64,000 nt of DNA from an uncultured Oleiphilus sp. (GTDB lineage Bacteria; Pseudomonadota; Gammaproteobacteria; Pseudomonadales; Oleiphilaceae): contig CAJWBE010000019.1 in assembly GCA_913020045.1 (NCBI GenBank), forward strand, positions 1 through 64,000, read 5' to 3'. Under the pieces are notes generated by a model, which saw only the letters and a program-made list of their open reading frames with translations, ran no database searches and was not told the DNA's origin. A program made the position numbers and the translations under genes. Of this stretch, positions 1 to 9,487 are shown in pieces (the stretch's first letter is position 1; each line of letters begins with the position of its first letter).

Positions 1-3
1 GAA

Positions 4-1539
4 GTGAGTAACACTTATGTTGATCTAAGTTCAGCAATTTTGGTTGAACATGCACTTGAGCGCAAAGAAGGCAGGTTGGCTGCCAATGGTTCTTTTGTCG
101 TTACGACAGGCAAAAGAACTGGGCGCTCTCCTATGGACCGGTTTATCGTTGATGAGCCAAGCACATCGGATGCAATCAGCTGGGGCGCCGTAAACCGCCC
201 GTTTGATGCAGCCAAGTTCGATGCTTTGTGGGAGCGTGTAGAGTCTTATCTAGCAGAAAAAGACAGCTACGTGTCTCATCTGCACGTCGGGGCCGATCCA
301 GACAACTATCTGGCAGCTAAAGTCACGACTGAAACAGCGTGGCAAAATTTGTTTGGTCGAAATTTGTTTATTCGACCGGAGCAATATAACCCAGCTGATA
401 AACAGGCTTGGGAAATTCTCAATGTAGCAAGCTTTGTTTGTGAGCCTGAGCGTGATGGCACAAACAGCGATGGCACGGTCATGATTAACTTTGCCAAGCG
501 TCGGGTTTTATTGGCGGGCATGCGTTACGCGGGCGAAATGAAGAAAGCGATGTTCTCCGTCCAAAACTTCTTGTTGCCTGAGAAAGACGTTTTGCCAATG
601 CATTGTTCTGCTAATGTTGGTGATGATGGCGAAACAACATTGTTTTTCGGCTTATCAGGTACGGGTAAAACAACCTTGTCTGCTGACCCTGATCGTTATT
701 TGATCGGTGATGATGAGCATGGTTGGGGTAAAGGAACTGTCTTCAATTTAGAGGGCGGTTGTTATGCCAAGACGATCGACTTGTCAAAGAAGAATGAGCC
801 GATTATTTGGGATGCGATTCGTTTTGGCGCAATCGTTGAGAACGTTACGATTGATGACGAGCTGCGCGTACCAGATTACAACGATACCACGCTAACTGAG
901 AACGGCCGTTGTGCTTACCCTTTAGAACATGTCGAAAAGCGTGTATTGGAAAACCGAGCTGGTGAGCCCAATGCGATCGTATTTTTGACCTGCGATATGA
1001 CAGGTGTATTGCCGCCCGTTTCTTTGCTGAGTAAGGAAGGTGCGGCGTACCACTTTTTAAGTGGGTATACGGCGTTGGTTGGTTCCACTGAGATGGGCTC
1101 TGACTCAAAACTTAAGTCGACTTTTTCTACGTGTTTCGGTGCGCCGTTCTTCCCTCGCCCAGCGGGTGAGTATGCTGAGCTACTAATGAAGCGTATGGAA
1201 GAGTTCGGTAGCAAAGTTTATCTGGTGAATACGGGCTGGACTGGCGGATCGTACGGAGTTGGTCAACGATTTAGCATCCCTACTACCCGTGCCATTATTA
1301 GTGCTATTCAAAGCGGCGCCTTAGCCGATGCAGAAACTGAGCATCTACCGACGCTTAATCTTGATGTGCCAACCAGCGTTGCTGGTGTCGACGCTAACCT
1401 TTTGAATCCTCGTGATACTTGGGATAACAAAGAAGCTTATGACGAGAAGGCTGCAGATCTGATTTCTCAGTTTGTTGAGAACTTTAAAAAGTTTGATGTC
1501 TCTGACGCAATTGTTAAAGCGGGCCCCAAAGCTAGTTAA
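4..1539 (+). CDS. pckA: Phosphoenolpyruvate carboxykinase (ATP)
   Basis: Converts oxaloacetate and ATP to phosphoenolpyruvate, CO2 and ADP, the first committed step of gluconeogenesis in the cytosol. The 511 residues match the usual length of Pseudomonas-type PckA, so the GTG at base 4 is probably the true start although only three bases lie upstream. Visible family signatures are TGKRTGRSP near residue 36, the kinase-1a P-loop GLSGTGKTT near residue 220, the metal-binding stretch LIGDDEHGW near 238, and [10 protein letters not shown] just after it. The gene is monocistronic and followed by a strong terminator. The promoter is outside the window. Confidence 0.97.
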   Translation: MSNTYVDLSSAILVEHALERKEGRLAANGSFVVTTGKRTGRSPMDRFIVDEPSTSDAISWGAVNRPFDAAKFDALWERVESYLAEKDSYVSHLHVGADPDNYLAAKVTTETAWQNLFGRNLFIRPEQYNPADKQAWEILNVASFVCEPERDGTNSDGTVMINFAKRRVLLAGMRYAGEMKKAMFSVQNFLLPEKDVLPMHCSANVGDDGETTLFFGLSGTGKTTLSADPDRYLIGDDEHGWGKGTVFNLEGGCYAKTIDLSKKNEPIIWDAIRFGAIVENVTIDDELRVPDYNDTTLTENGRCAYPLEHVEKRVLENRAGEPNAIVFLTCDMTGVLPPVSLLSKEGAAYHFLSGYTALVGSTEMGSDSKLKSTFSTCFGAPFFPRPAGEYAELLMKRMEEFGSKVYLVNTGWTGGSYGVGQRFSIPTTRAIISAIQSGALADAETEHLPTLNLDVPTSVAGVDANLLNPRDTWDNKEAYDEKAADLISQFVENFKKFDVSDAIVKAGPKAS

Positions 1540-1560
1540 GTATTTGAAGCCATAAAAGAA

Positions 1561-1595
1561 AAAACCCGATACGGTTTTCCGTATCGGGTTTTTTT
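1561..1595 (+). terminator. Rho-independent terminator of pckA
   Basis: A perfect stem (AAAACCCGATACGG paired with CCGTATCGGGTTTT) with a TTTT loop is followed by a T run. It lies 21 bases after the pckA stop codon. Confidence 0.92.
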
Positions 1596-1686
1596 ATGTC
1601 ATAACAATAGCGCTATCGTCCCATTTTGGGCGATTAACGTTTCCTTGGTTCCATTCGAATTGCAGCTGACGGTTAATGTCGAGGCG

Positions 1687-1713
1687 AAAAAAAGCCCGCA
1701 CATTGGCGGGCTT
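1687..1713 (-). terminator. Rho-independent terminator of the TRAP permease gene
   Basis: Read on the minus strand, AAGCCCGC and GCGGGCTT pair around a six-base loop and are followed by a T run. It lies 20 bases past the stop codon of the minus-strand TRAP gene. Confidence 0.88.
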
Positions 1714-1732
1714 GTATTCTTATGACTTACGT

Positions 1733-3808
1733 TTAGTAGGCAACGATTAGAGGTCCAAAGGCCACGATTAAAAGCGCTGAGCCCATTGTGATGATAGGCA
1801 TCAGTATTTTCTCATGGCGCTGATAGAATGTGCCGTCAGCACACTCGGCTTCCGCTTTCAGTACTTCCTCTTCGCCAACGACCTGCCTGGTTAGCAAGTG
1901 ATTCAAGGCAACTGGTGGGCTTAAGTAGCCTAGTTCAAAGGCGACCAGCGTAACCATCCAAAAGTGGATAGGGTCAATGCCTGCTTGGTAAGCCACCATC
2001 GCAATGGTTTGGCTTACCAGTATGACGGCACCAAATGCTTCCATAATCATGCCCATGATAACCAGTACTACAACCATTAGCGCCATTGCAGTCCAGACAC
2101 TGGCAAACTCACTTGGGAACTGCTCAATAATCCCGCTACGTTCGATCATTCCGCCGAAACAGATGCTGCAGCCGATGAGTAGCAATAGGGCGCCGATTTC
2201 AGCGGTCGTTTGGTTTGTCGCGGTCCGTATGCAAGTCTCAATCCCTGTATGTGGGTTAGTTGATAGACCGTCGTCACTAACAGACTCTTTCTTGGTGATG
2301 TGTTCAAAGATAAGAATCGCTAGCATCATCACGGGCAGGATGCGTGCTGCAGAGAACTCATCAAGTCGAACATTGACGGCGAAGCGGTAAAACATTACGA
2401 CACCAACCATACATATGATGTAAGGAATCAGAGGGCGAATGGCGTAAATAGTCTGCGGTAGCGCTTCTGAAACAGGAGCGAGGTTTATTTTGTTTTGACG
2501 ATTAAACGTCATGGCAACAATCATGAAAAGTACTGCTGTGAGAACAAATACCCAGATACCCCAACCAAATAACTGGTCTGTTGTAACTTCTCTGTTCATG
2601 AATGCGATGACGACCACAAGTAAACACGGTCGTAAAACAACGCCCATACTGCCAGACATTGCGGTTGATGCTAAAGCTAGATTCCTGCGAGCACCTGCCG
2701 CTCTTAGTTCGTGATAGATAACCGCACCGGCCGCGATAACGAATATCCCTGATGCACCGGTATAAGCTGTTGGTATAGCGGCAACAATAACGACTAGTAC
2801 TGACAGCATTTCTGGTGGAAGCTTCCAGGGTTTGAATAGGGCTAGAACATAGGCAGCAAGTCTAGTCTGCTTCAGCATCATGCCAATCCAAACAAATAGA
2901 CCGACATTAAGGAACATGTCCGAAAGGTCTAATAGCTTGTCTAAATAGATACCAATGCCGGCAGTATGACCTGCGGAGAAGAAAAATGCGGCCGTCAGCA
3001 TTGCCATCACGGCATACATCGGCATTGCGAGTCCAGCATGGCCTAGGCTACCACCGGGTTTAAGGTGGGATGGGACTCTAATTAGGTTATAGATGCTCAC
3101 CAGTAGCAGTGCGCCAAATCCGTAGACCCAAACGTCATGAAGCAACGCGACCTCTTTTGCAACTTGTGTTCCATCAGAATGAGCAAGGTCTCTGAAGGCA
3201 TAAGATGAAGTTAGGAGTATGCCGTTACCGATGACTTGAGCAGTGCCAGAGAAGTAGTGATCGTTGCGCGAAAGAACCGGGCGCATGGCGATATGATGGC
3301 GTTTGAATGTGGCGGTCATTGCGCATAACAATAGTAGGATAACCAGAATGAATTTCTGGGAAACAAGACCAAGGCCGATCGCATCAGAAACGAATAGCTC
3401 GACTGCACGAAAAGCTTTAACGGCTGGGGTTATGCGCTCTTTTGTTTCTTCGTATGAGGTGAATTTGGTTTTACACTCCGCTTGAGCGTTTATTACTGAG
3501 GAGCGAATTAAGTCAGGATTGACCGGAGCCGCGTCAAAAAGTCCAAGGCCTAAACCGTCGTCTTCAGTGGATTGCATTAAGCGTGCTTGCACCAGCTCTT
3601 CTACATTCGCAGTAGGATTACAGCTTGGCGGAACGGGGTCCATTCGCAGCTTGTAATAACTTGGCCAATAGTGGTCACCGACCCGGAGGATTTGATTATG
3701 AATGTCGCTGCTGGTGCTGAATATGACAACTAACAGCAGCAGTATGCAGGCTGGTAGAGAGGACATCCACTCAGTTGCTGAGCGTGTTTTTATCGTGTTG
3801 GAAACCAA
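1733..3808 (-). CDS. TRAP transporter permease, DctQ-DctM fusion type
   Basis: Inner-membrane permease of a tripartite ATP-independent periplasmic (TRAP) transporter. At 691 residues it is much longer than a DctM subunit (about 430). Residues 1-230 hold a signal-anchor-like helix (15-35), a roughly 100-residue soluble loop and several membrane segments, as expected for a fused DctQ-like module. Residues 240-690 have the many hydrophobic segments of DctM, with TAYTGASGIFVIAAG and EAFGAVILVSQTIAM stretches typical of the large subunit. The start codon is TTG with AAGGAG only three bases upstream; the ATG at 3769 is an alternative. A TatT-like lipoprotein gene lies upstream, but no DctP binding-protein gene is present here. 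The substrate cannot be told from sequence. Confidence 0.82.
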   Translation of the reverse strand: MVSNTIKTRSATEWMSSLPACILLLLVVIFSTSSDIHNQILRVGDHYWPSYYKLRMDPVPPSCNPTANVEELVQARLMQSTEDDGLGLGLFDAAPVNPDLIRSSVINAQAECKTKFTSYEETKERITPAVKAFRAVELFVSDAIGLGLVSQKFILVILLLLCAMTATFKRHHIAMRPVLSRNDHYFSGTAQVIGNGILLTSSYAFRDLAHSDGTQVAKEVALLHDVWVYGFGALLLVSIYNLIRVPSHLKPGGSLGHAGLAMPMYAVMAMLTAAFFFSAGHTAGIGIYLDKLLDLSDMFLNVGLFVWIGMMLKQTRLAAYVLALFKPWKLPPEMLSVLVVIVAAIPTAYTGASGIFVIAAGAVIYHELRAAGARRNLALASTAMSGSMGVVLRPCLLVVVIAFMNREVTTDQLFGWGIWVFVLTAVLFMIVAMTFNRQNKINLAPVSEALPQTIYAIRPLIPYIICMVGVVMFYRFAVNVRLDEFSAARILPVMMLAILIFEHITKKESVSDDGLSTNPHTGIETCIRTATNQTTAEIGALLLLIGCSICFGGMIERSGIIEQFPSEFASVWTAMALMVVVLVIMGMIMEAFGAVILVSQTIAMVAYQAGIDPIHFWMVTLVAFELGYLSPPVALNHLLTRQVVGEEEVLKAEAECADGTFYQRHEKILMPIITMGSALLIVAFGPLIVAY

Positions 3809-3859
3809 AATCTCCTTCCCCTTTTATTAGTGTGTATTTAGACGTAAGAAAGCCGAGAG

Positions 3860-3865
3860 ATTATA
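3860..3865 (-). promoter_or_regulatory. Likely -10 element of the TRAP permease promoter
   Basis: The minus strand reads TATAAT here, 52 bases before the TTG start. No good -35 hexamer sits 16-18 bases upstream, which fits an activator-dependent promoter. Confidence 0.45.
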
Positions 3866-3920
3866 ACGGCTCTTTAGTCAAACACACTAGCGATACCAAG
3901 GTCGCGAGGCAAAGGATTGA

Positions 3921-3953
3921 GTGACCGTTAGTCACATTGTGACCTGTGTCACA
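3921..3953 (-). promoter_or_regulatory. CRP/Vfr-type site pair upstream of the TRAP permease
   Basis: Bases 3938-3953 read TGTGACCTGTGTCACA, a perfect match to the CRP consensus TGTGA-N6-TCACA. Next to it, 3921-3935 reads GTGACCGTTAGTCAC, a second dyad with a five-base centre. The consensus site is centred about 92.5 bases before the start inferred from the TATAAT at 3865-3860, a class I spacing. It lies between the TatT-like gene and the permease gene and so may give the permease its own promoter. Confidence 0.62.
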
Positions 3954-3957
3954 CTTG

Positions 3958-5019
3958 CTAGAAAAGGTCGTCTAGATCGACTGTTTCAATATCGTCGGCA
4001 GCATTTTCGTCCCAGAACGTACCCAAGCCACCCATTGGGGTTCTATGCCCCACGGCTTCAGTCCACATTTTATCTGAGATTCGCGTGATTACTTCTGTTG
4101 CGGTTGCATCAAATAGTCGGTACTTAGAGTTCGCATCATGATTTTCAACCTGCTCAGCGTGACGCTTTATTACGGTTCTGACTCGGTCCATGTCGCCTTT
4201 GGAGTATGCAGCGATAATATGGAATACGTGAGGCAATCGAACACGCGCTTTTTCGCCAAGAATGTCGGCTTGCTCTAACCTTTCCCAAGCGTTTTCACCT
4301 TCAGGCAATGCGCCGGGAAGTAGCGACCAAATAGCGGCTTTCAGTGCGAGAGGTACGCCAAACCACCTGCGGTTGTCGAGACAACCCGCTGCCCGTTCTG
4401 CCTGTGCCGCGATGTTTTTTGGAACGCCAATGCCGGTACCTGATTGAATGTCGTTGTTAAGTGCCAACAAACCACCCGCTAAACCTGCTATCCATATAAT
4501 TTGGTCGAATTCTTGTTCTAGGTCGGGGCATTCTCCACCTATTTCTTTGTCATCGTTAAACGCAATTAGCTGGTTCCATGCAACGAGGTAGCGTTTTGCC
4601 GCTTTCAAATGGTGGCGTTTCTGCAAGATTAGAGCGTCTTGGGCCATATCAGGTTGCTGATCTCGAATAGATCTGAGATAGGTGAGCTCTGCTTCGAAGG
4701 CTTTTGACTCTTCGCAGCCGCCTGCCCCTAGGTGCAATAGTACGGCCAGTTCATGAGGTTCTTCTGTAATACGGCCAAGTGACATGACCATTCCTGAGAG
4801 TGCTTCGGCTCCCGTGCAGCCGGCTTCGAGATCGTCAGTCGTTAGAAGGTAGGGTGCGATATGAGCTTCGCCCAATAATGTAACGGTATCTCCGGTCGGT
4901 TTTATGAACGGTTTGACCAAAAACTGGTTGATTGCTTTACAGCCACCCAGAGTAAAAATCATAAGAAGCGACAGAACGGTCCATTTCATGTGACGTTTGG
5001 GAGATACTTGAAAGTGCAC
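3958..5019 (-). CDS. TatT-like lipoprotein (TRAP transporter T-component family)
   Basis: Predicted lipoprotein of 353 residues. The signal peptide ends in a lipobox with LGGC, so Cys27 would be lipidated. The mature part is mainly helical, rich in Ala and Leu, and contains many short helical hairpins (about residues 60-330), as in TPR-like TatT proteins that accompany TRAP transporters (Treponema Tp0956 type). The GTG start at 5019 is favoured by AGGAG six bases upstream; Met11 would give a more compact signal peptide. The gene directly precedes the DctQM fusion, the main reason for this family call. It ends in an acidic tail. Family assignment is moderate and rests on topology and context. 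Confidence 0.6.
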   Translation of the reverse strand: MHFQVSPKRHMKWTVLSLLMIFTLGGCKAINQFLVKPFIKPTGDTVTLLGEAHIAPYLLTTDDLEAGCTGAEALSGMVMSLGRITEEPHELAVLLHLGAGGCEESKAFEAELTYLRSIRDQQPDMAQDALILQKRHHLKAAKRYLVAWNQLIAFNDDKEIGGECPDLEQEFDQIIWIAGLAGGLLALNNDIQSGTGIGVPKNIAAQAERAAGCLDNRRWFGVPLALKAAIWSLLPGALPEGENAWERLEQADILGEKARVRLPHVFHIIAAYSKGDMDRVRTVIKRHAEQVENHDANSKYRLFDATATEVITRISDKMWTEAVGHRTPMGGLGTFWDENAADDIETVDLDDLF

Positions 5020-5225
5020 TATCGGCTCCTAAAAGGGTATTCGTTAATCAAAAACTTGTGACTAGCTGGCTGCGGGAATTATCTATGACTCCCTTATTCT
5101 ATTGTGAGATAGAGGCCACAAAGATCAAATTATCAATGTAATAAAAGGTGAAACATAGGCAGTACATGCTTTTCGAGGTACGAATGATGTCTGTATTAAA
5201 TAGCAGAAAGGTTTGTTTGGATTAG

Positions 5226-5253
5226 TTGAAAGCTGGGTGATCTAGACTATCTT
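5226..5253 (+). promoter_or_regulatory. Probable sigma-70 promoter of the HU gene
   Basis: TTGAAA (5226-5231) and TATCTT (5248-5253) are separated by 16 bases, about 60 bases before the HU start codon. The rest of the 296-base region between the TatT-like gene and HU shows nothing else I can name. Confidence 0.4.
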
Positions 5254-5315
5254 TGCCATGACCCAAATTGTAAATGGGTGCGACAATGATTCCAAAAGTA
5301 TTTAGGGGGAGTAGG

Positions 5316-5591
5316 ATGAAAAAGCCTGAACTGGCAGCTGCAATCGCACTTAGCGCGGATGTAACGAAGGAAAAAGCAGGGGAAATTTTAAATATCATCA
5401 CAGACGAAATCACAAACGCAGTGAGTCAGGGTGATCCGGTGGCTCTGGTAGGTTTTGGAACCTTTACTCGACGTGAGCGCAGCGCGCGAACCGGAAAGAA
5501 CCCACAGACGGGCGCTAGCATTAATATACCAGCGAGCCGGTCTGTTGGTTTCAAAGCCGGAAAAGCACTTAAGGACGCCGTTAATACTTAA
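5316..5591 (+). CDS. hupB: DNA-binding protein HU
   Basis: Small histone-like nucleoid protein that bends DNA as a dimer. The 91 residues starting at MKKPEL match the normal HU length of about 90. The reading frame is open further upstream, but the ATG at 5316 has a strong GGGGGAGTAGG ribosome site and gives the family N-terminus, so I chose it. The DNA-binding arm contains the usual GFGTF and ARTGKNPQTG residues followed by an IPASR turn, the proline-tipped beta-ribbon. It is a single-gene unit with its own promoter and terminator. It could also be labelled hupA; the subtype is not decidable here. Confidence 0.95.
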   Translation: MKKPELAAAIALSADVTKEKAGEILNIITDEITNAVSQGDPVALVGFGTFTRRERSARTGKNPQTGASINIPASRSVGFKAGKALKDAVNT

Positions 5592-5602
5592 ATGTTTTGT
5601 TT

Positions 5603-5633
5603 AGTTGCGCCGTCCTGGCGCAACTACTTTTTT
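5603..5633 (+). terminator. Rho-independent terminator of the HU gene
   Basis: AGTTGCGCC and GGCGCAACT pair around a GTCCT loop, followed by ACTTTTTTA. It sits between the convergent HU and pyrC' genes and ends two bases before the pyrC' stop. Confidence 0.92.
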
Positions 5634-5634
5634 A

Positions 5635-6936
5635 TCAGCAATTATTTTTTGAGTTAAGATCTTGCGTATTGTGAGTTAGACGCCCGTTGCAAAGGGTAGC
5701 AATCACCCTACCCTTTACCTCCTCATTATAGAACATCGTGTTATCTCCTTTTGAATAGGTCTGTTGTTGCTCTACGACCCACTTCTGTTCGGTATCGATA
5801 ACGGTAATATTGGCGGTTGCGCCAGTTTCAATCGTGTTTTGTTCTTTGTGAAGGATGTTCCGCGGATTTTCCGTCATTGCTTTTAAGAATACTTCGAGCT
5901 TTAGCTCGCCATTTTCGTTCAATTTGACGGCTGCAGGAATCAGCGACTCGATCGAACTCATGCCGACAGCAGTTTCTACAAACGGCATCCGTTTTTCTGC
6001 TGCTTCCCATGGAAGGTGTGCACTACAGATAGCATCGATCGCACCACTTTTTAGACCTTCAAGCAAAGCCTGGCGATCCTGTTCCGTTCGTAGTGGAGGT
6101 ATACAATGAAAGTGACTATTGAATCCTTTGACAGACTCATGGGTATAGAGCAAATTTACGATCGCAACATCTGCGCTGACCCGCGTTCCGGCAGCTTTTG
6201 CCTCTGCAATTAGCTGAATAGATTCGGCGCAAGAGATCTGCGATAAGTGCAGTTGAACGCCAGTTGCCTTTGCAAGTTGCAGTAACTGTGCGACGGCTAT
6301 TGTTTCGGCAATTGCCGGTATTCCCTTCAGGCCAATTGCCGTACTAACCGCCCCCTCATGCATACAGCCCTCATAAAGATCTTTCTCCATCGGAGTCATG
6401 AATACTGGCATATTCTGTGTCTTGGCATACTCAAAGCAGCGTTGGGCCACCAGCAGATTTGAAATGGGTGCTGCGCCGTTGCTAAGCGCGACACAGCCGG
6501 CCTCTTTTAGCGACGCGTGTGCCGATAGCTGCTCCCCTTTTAGGGCTTTTGTTAATGCGCCTAGCGGCAGTACCTCGCAGTTAGCAGAGAGGTTAGCCTG
6601 CTCTTTGATTAGTTTAGTGACCGCTTTTGTGTCATTAACCGGTTGTGAGTCTGGCGTGCAACAAAGTTGCGTAACACCAGCTGCTGCCGCCGCACGTGTT
6701 TCTGAGTCAATATTGCCGTTGCGCGCATAGCCTGGTTCGCGCAGTGCAACATTGAGGTCAAATAAGCCTGGGCAAACAATTCCACCTTTAGCGTCTATTA
6801 CGCACAGGGGTTCAATCGGGTCATCACTATTAATCGCGGTAATTATTCCGTCAATGATTCGTATTGATTCGAATTTAACCCATCCATCGTTGGCCCAGTA
6901 TTTTCCGTTTATGATTTCAATCGCAGAAACGTTCAT
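5635..6936 (-). CDS. pyrC': Dihydroorotase-like protein, non-catalytic (PyrC')
   Basis: Member of the cyclic amidohydrolase family, 433 residues, but with the catalytic metal site destroyed. The canonical D-x-H-x-H-x-R strand reads DLNVALR at residues 60-66, so both zinc-binding histidines are Asn and Ala. The late TDHAPH-type motif reads SAHLPW, losing the catalytic Asp. This is the pattern of pseudomonad PyrC', which is inactive as an enzyme but needed for assembly of aspartate transcarbamoylase. Its ATG overlaps the pyrB stop by four bases (ATGA), so the two subunits are translationally coupled. An active PyrC must be encoded elsewhere. Confidence 0.93.
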   Translation of the reverse strand: MNVSAIEIINGKYWANDGWVKFESIRIIDGIITAINSDDPIEPLCVIDAKGGIVCPGLFDLNVALREPGYARNGNIDSETRAAAAAGVTQLCCTPDSQPVNDTKAVTKLIKEQANLSANCEVLPLGALTKALKGEQLSAHASLKEAGCVALSNGAAPISNLLVAQRCFEYAKTQNMPVFMTPMEKDLYEGCMHEGAVSTAIGLKGIPAIAETIAVAQLLQLAKATGVQLHLSQISCAESIQLIAEAKAAGTRVSADVAIVNLLYTHESVKGFNSHFHCIPPLRTEQDRQALLEGLKSGAIDAICSAHLPWEAAEKRMPFVETAVGMSSIESLIPAAVKLNENGELKLEVFLKAMTENPRNILHKEQNTIETGATANITVIDTEQKWVVEQQQTYSKGDNTMFYNEEVKGRVIATLCNGRLTHNTQDLNSKNNC

Positions 6937-7922
6937 TCTAGGGCCTCTTTTCTACTTGTGTTTGTCTCTGTCTGCCCGCTCATTGCCATAGACATTACGG
7001 CCATTCGTATAGCGATACCATTAGTAACCTGATTCAGAATGACGGACTGAGGGCCGTCCGCGACATCGGATGAAATTTCTACCCCGCGGTTAATTGGGCC
7101 GGGGTGCATGACGATGGCGTCAGGTTTAGCCATGGCAAGTTTTTGCTGATTTAAGCCATATAAACGGTAGTACTCTTGCTCGCTTGGCAGCAGTCCACCT
7201 TGCATTCGCTCTTTTTGAAGTCGAAGCATGATGATGACATCGAGGTCTTTCAAGCCGTCTTCCATTTGCGTAAACCTCTTAACGCCAAGACATTCGACAT
7301 CATTGGGTAGCAACGTATTGGGGGCAATGACGCGAACTTCTGCTACCCCGAGAGTGTTCAAAGCGCGTATTTGAGACCGAGCAACGCGTGAGTGCAAAAT
7401 ATCGCCAACAATGGCGACCTTTAAGCCTTCAAAGCTTCCTTTGTGTTGGCGAATGGTCAGCATGTCGAGCATGGCCTGAGTGGGGTGCGCATGCCAGCCA
7501 TCCCCTGCATTTACAATCGCTACATTGGGTGTGACGGATTCTGCAATGAAATGTGCGGCGCCACTTTGGGAGTGACGCACGACAAACATATCGCTGGCCA
7601 TCGCCTCTAGGTTTTCCAGCATGTCTGAGAGAGACTCTCCTTTGGACGTGGCTGAGGTGCTGATATCGAGGTTAAGTACGTCGGCAGATAAGCGTTTGGC
7701 CGCAAGCTCAAATGTGCTACGTGTTCGAGTACTAGGTTCGAAAAACAAATTAACGACCGTTTTTCCTCTCAACAATGGAACCTTACGGATATTACGTTCG
7801 CCAACTTCGATAAATGACTCGGCCGTATCTAGTATTTCTGTGAGTAATGCACGACTGAGACCGGATACCGACAAAAAGTGCTTTAAGCGACCTGAGGGGG
7901 TTAGCTGAATTTCAGATTCCAT
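6933..7922 (-). CDS. pyrB: Aspartate carbamoyltransferase catalytic subunit
   Basis: Joins carbamoyl phosphate and aspartate to make N-carbamoyl-aspartate in pyrimidine synthesis. The 329 residues carry the carbamoyl-phosphate motif FFEPSTRTR near residue 60, the HPTQAMLDM segment near 147, and the MHPGPINRG loop near 275. The N-terminal extension and the coupled pyrC' gene point to the pseudomonad-type dodecameric enzyme built with PyrC', rather than the PyrI-regulated E. coli form. Downstream of pyrR with a 16-base gap, so it belongs to the same minus-strand operon. Confidence 0.97.
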   Translation of the reverse strand: MESEIQLTPSGRLKHFLSVSGLSRALLTEILDTAESFIEVGERNIRKVPLLRGKTVVNLFFEPSTRTRSTFELAAKRLSADVLNLDISTSATSKGESLSDMLENLEAMASDMFVVRHSQSGAAHFIAESVTPNVAIVNAGDGWHAHPTQAMLDMLTIRQHKGSFEGLKVAIVGDILHSRVARSQIRALNTLGVAEVRVIAPNTLLPNDVECLGVKRFTQMEDGLKDLDVIIMLRLQKERMQGGLLPSEQEYYRLYGLNQQKLAMAKPDAIVMHPGPINRGVEISSDVADGPQSVILNQVTNGIAIRMAVMSMAMSGQTETNTSRKEALE

Positions 7923-7938
7923 GATATTTCCGTACCGG

Positions 7939-8457
7939 TTAGTTGTCTTGAATCGCTATTTTTTGGATATTAACATGCAGGTCTTCAGGGCCTATTAGCT
8001 TCACTCGTTCGTCCGTTGCTAGCGCCATCACCGTTCCTACCACAGAGGGCGCAATGGGAAGTTCGCGTTGGTTGATATCAATTAGTACTGCAAACTGAAT
8101 ACTTGCTGGTCGACCATAATCAAATAGTTCGTTCATTGCTGCTCGCACTGTTCGGCCTGACATTAATACATCATCTACCAACACTATATGCGTATTATCG
8201 ATGACAAATGGAAGGTTAGACGGGCTGACCTGAGGATGAAGGCCGACTCTAGTAAAGTCATCGCGATAGAACGAAATATTGATTTCGCCGACAGCTTGTT
8301 CTCTTTTTAGAGCCTGGCGAAGTTGTTGGGCTATCCAAACACCGCCGCTATGTATGCCGACTATTTCATATGTGCTGATGCCGCGAGTTTGCATCTGAGT
8401 CTCAATATCCTGCGCCATCTTAGCGATCAGCGTTGCAACATCGATTTGTTCAGTCAT
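7939..8457 (-). CDS. pyrR: PyrR: pyrimidine operon regulator / uracil phosphoribosyltransferase
   Basis: PRTase-fold protein of 172 residues. The PRPP-binding loop is [17 protein letters not shown] near residues 99-115. In Gram-positive bacteria PyrR controls attenuation of pyr mRNA; in pseudomonads a regulatory role has been reported, and uracil phosphoribosyltransferase activity is usual for the family. I place the start at the ATG at 8457 (MTEQID), which has AAGGA upstream; an in-frame start at 8514 would overlap ruvX by 53 bases and adds residues not seen in the family. It lies between ruvX and pyrB in the operon. Confidence 0.92.
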   Translation of the reverse strand: MTEQIDVATLIAKMAQDIETQMQTRGISTYEIVGIHSGGVWIAQQLRQALKREQAVGEINISFYRDDFTRVGLHPQVSPSNLPFVIDNTHIVLVDDVLMSGRTVRAAMNELFDYGRPASIQFAVLIDINQRELPIAPSVVGTVMALATDERVKLIGPEDLHVNIQKIAIQDN

Positions 8458-8461
8458 CTTG

Positions 8462-8884
8462 TTATCCTTGTGTTGCGAACCAACTTTCCAAAATAAGACA
8501 CGCTGCTGCGCCATCGACAGAGTGTGTGCCGAAGTTTGTTCTGCCTTGTCGTTCGCGAACCTGTGTTTTCGCTTCGAAGCTGGAAAGCCGTTCGTCCATC
8601 ATATGAACGGGGCGATTGTAGCGGCCCTTTAAGCGCTTCCCAAATTTATTTGCACGTAAGCACATGTCGTTTTCAGATCCATCCATATTCAATGGTAGGC
8701 CTACGATAAATTCAGATGGCTTCCAGTCTTGATAGAGCTTTTCGATGATCGTCCAGTCAGGTATGCCATCTTTTGCATTGATAGGGTCTAGTTCCTGCCC
8801 TTTTTTGAGAAAACTATTACCGGTAGCAACGCCAAAGCGCTTTAAGCCAAAGTCAAAGCATAAAAATTGAAGGGTTTGAGTCAT
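8462..8884 (-). CDS. ruvX: Putative pre-16S rRNA nuclease YqgF/RuvX
   Basis: RNase H-like fold protein of 140 residues, the usual size. The first acidic residue lies in FDFGLKRFGVATG, followed by FIVGLPLNMDGSE and MMDERLSS, and the final Asp in THSVDGAAACLIL. Family members process the 5' end of 16S rRNA. The ATG abuts the algH stop codon with no gap, and pyrR follows four bases after its stop, so all are co-transcribed. The order algH-ruvX-pyrR-pyrB is the pseudomonad one. Confidence 0.93.
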   Translation of the reverse strand: MTQTLQFLCFDFGLKRFGVATGNSFLKKGQELDPINAKDGIPDWTIIEKLYQDWKPSEFIVGLPLNMDGSENDMCLRANKFGKRLKGRYNRPVHMMDERLSSFEAKTQVRERQGRTNFGTHSVDGAAACLILESWFATQG

Positions 8885-9442
8885 TTATGCGTGGCCTATC
8901 TGTCCGTTAAGTTGTGCCATATTAATGCCAAGAATTGAAACCGCTGACTCAAATTTTTCTGTGTCGGGAGTATTAAACAATACCTGGTGGTTGGCTCTGC
9001 AGGTGAGCCAAATATTCTCTTTTAGTTCTTGTTCGAGCTGCCCTTCTGACCAGCCCGCGTAACCCAGTGCGAGTAAATATTGTTTAGGCCCCTTTCCGTC
9101 TCCGATCGCTTCTAAAATATCGCGAGAGGTGGTGAGGCAAATTGTCGGTGATACCCGCATTGATGACTCCCAGTTTGGCGATCCGGTATGGATAATAAAG
9201 CCTCGCTCTCCCTGGACCGGACCGCCAGCGTATATTGGCTGATTGTCCACCTGCATAGAGATATCTAGTTGTTTTAACACTTCGTCGAGGTTTAAGTCGG
9301 CTGGTCGATTGATGATTACGCCCATCGCGCCGTGTTCGTTGTGCTCACAAATATAGGTGATCGCACCACTGAAGTTTGCGTCATGCATTTGCGGCATGGC
9401 GATAAGAAAATTGTTTTGTAGCGAGTGAGAGTGTGTTGGCAT
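8885..9442 (-). CDS. algH: YqgE/AlgH family protein (UPF0301)
   Basis: Conserved cytosolic protein of 185 residues with the family pattern: NNFLIAMPQM near the N-terminus, GAITYICEHNEHGAMGVIINRP around residues 26-47, IYAGGPVQGERGFIIHT around 70-86, and LALGYAGWSEGQLEQEL around 122-138. The biochemical role is unsettled; AlgH was named for a link to alginate in Pseudomonas. It heads the minus-strand run into ruvX and pyrR, and tonB lies 45 bases upstream. Confidence 0.93.
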   Translation of the reverse strand: MPTHSHSLQNNFLIAMPQMHDANFSGAITYICEHNEHGAMGVIINRPADLNLDEVLKQLDISMQVDNQPIYAGGPVQGERGFIIHTGSPNWESSMRVSPTICLTTSRDILEAIGDGKGPKQYLLALGYAGWSEGQLEQELKENIWLTCRANHQVLFNTPDTEKFESAVSILGINMAQLNGQIGHA

Positions 9443-9487
9443 ATTTCAAGTATCACTAGCCCGTTTAAAATAGGCAAGGTGAAAAGT

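Noticed and set aside
5274-5315. N-terminal extension of HU
   Set aside because: The ATG at 5316 has a far better ribosome site and gives the conserved 91-residue protein.
8458-8514. Longer PyrR start at 8514
   Set aside because: It would overlap ruvX by 53 bases and adds residues unlike the family; the ATG at 8457 has a ribosome site.
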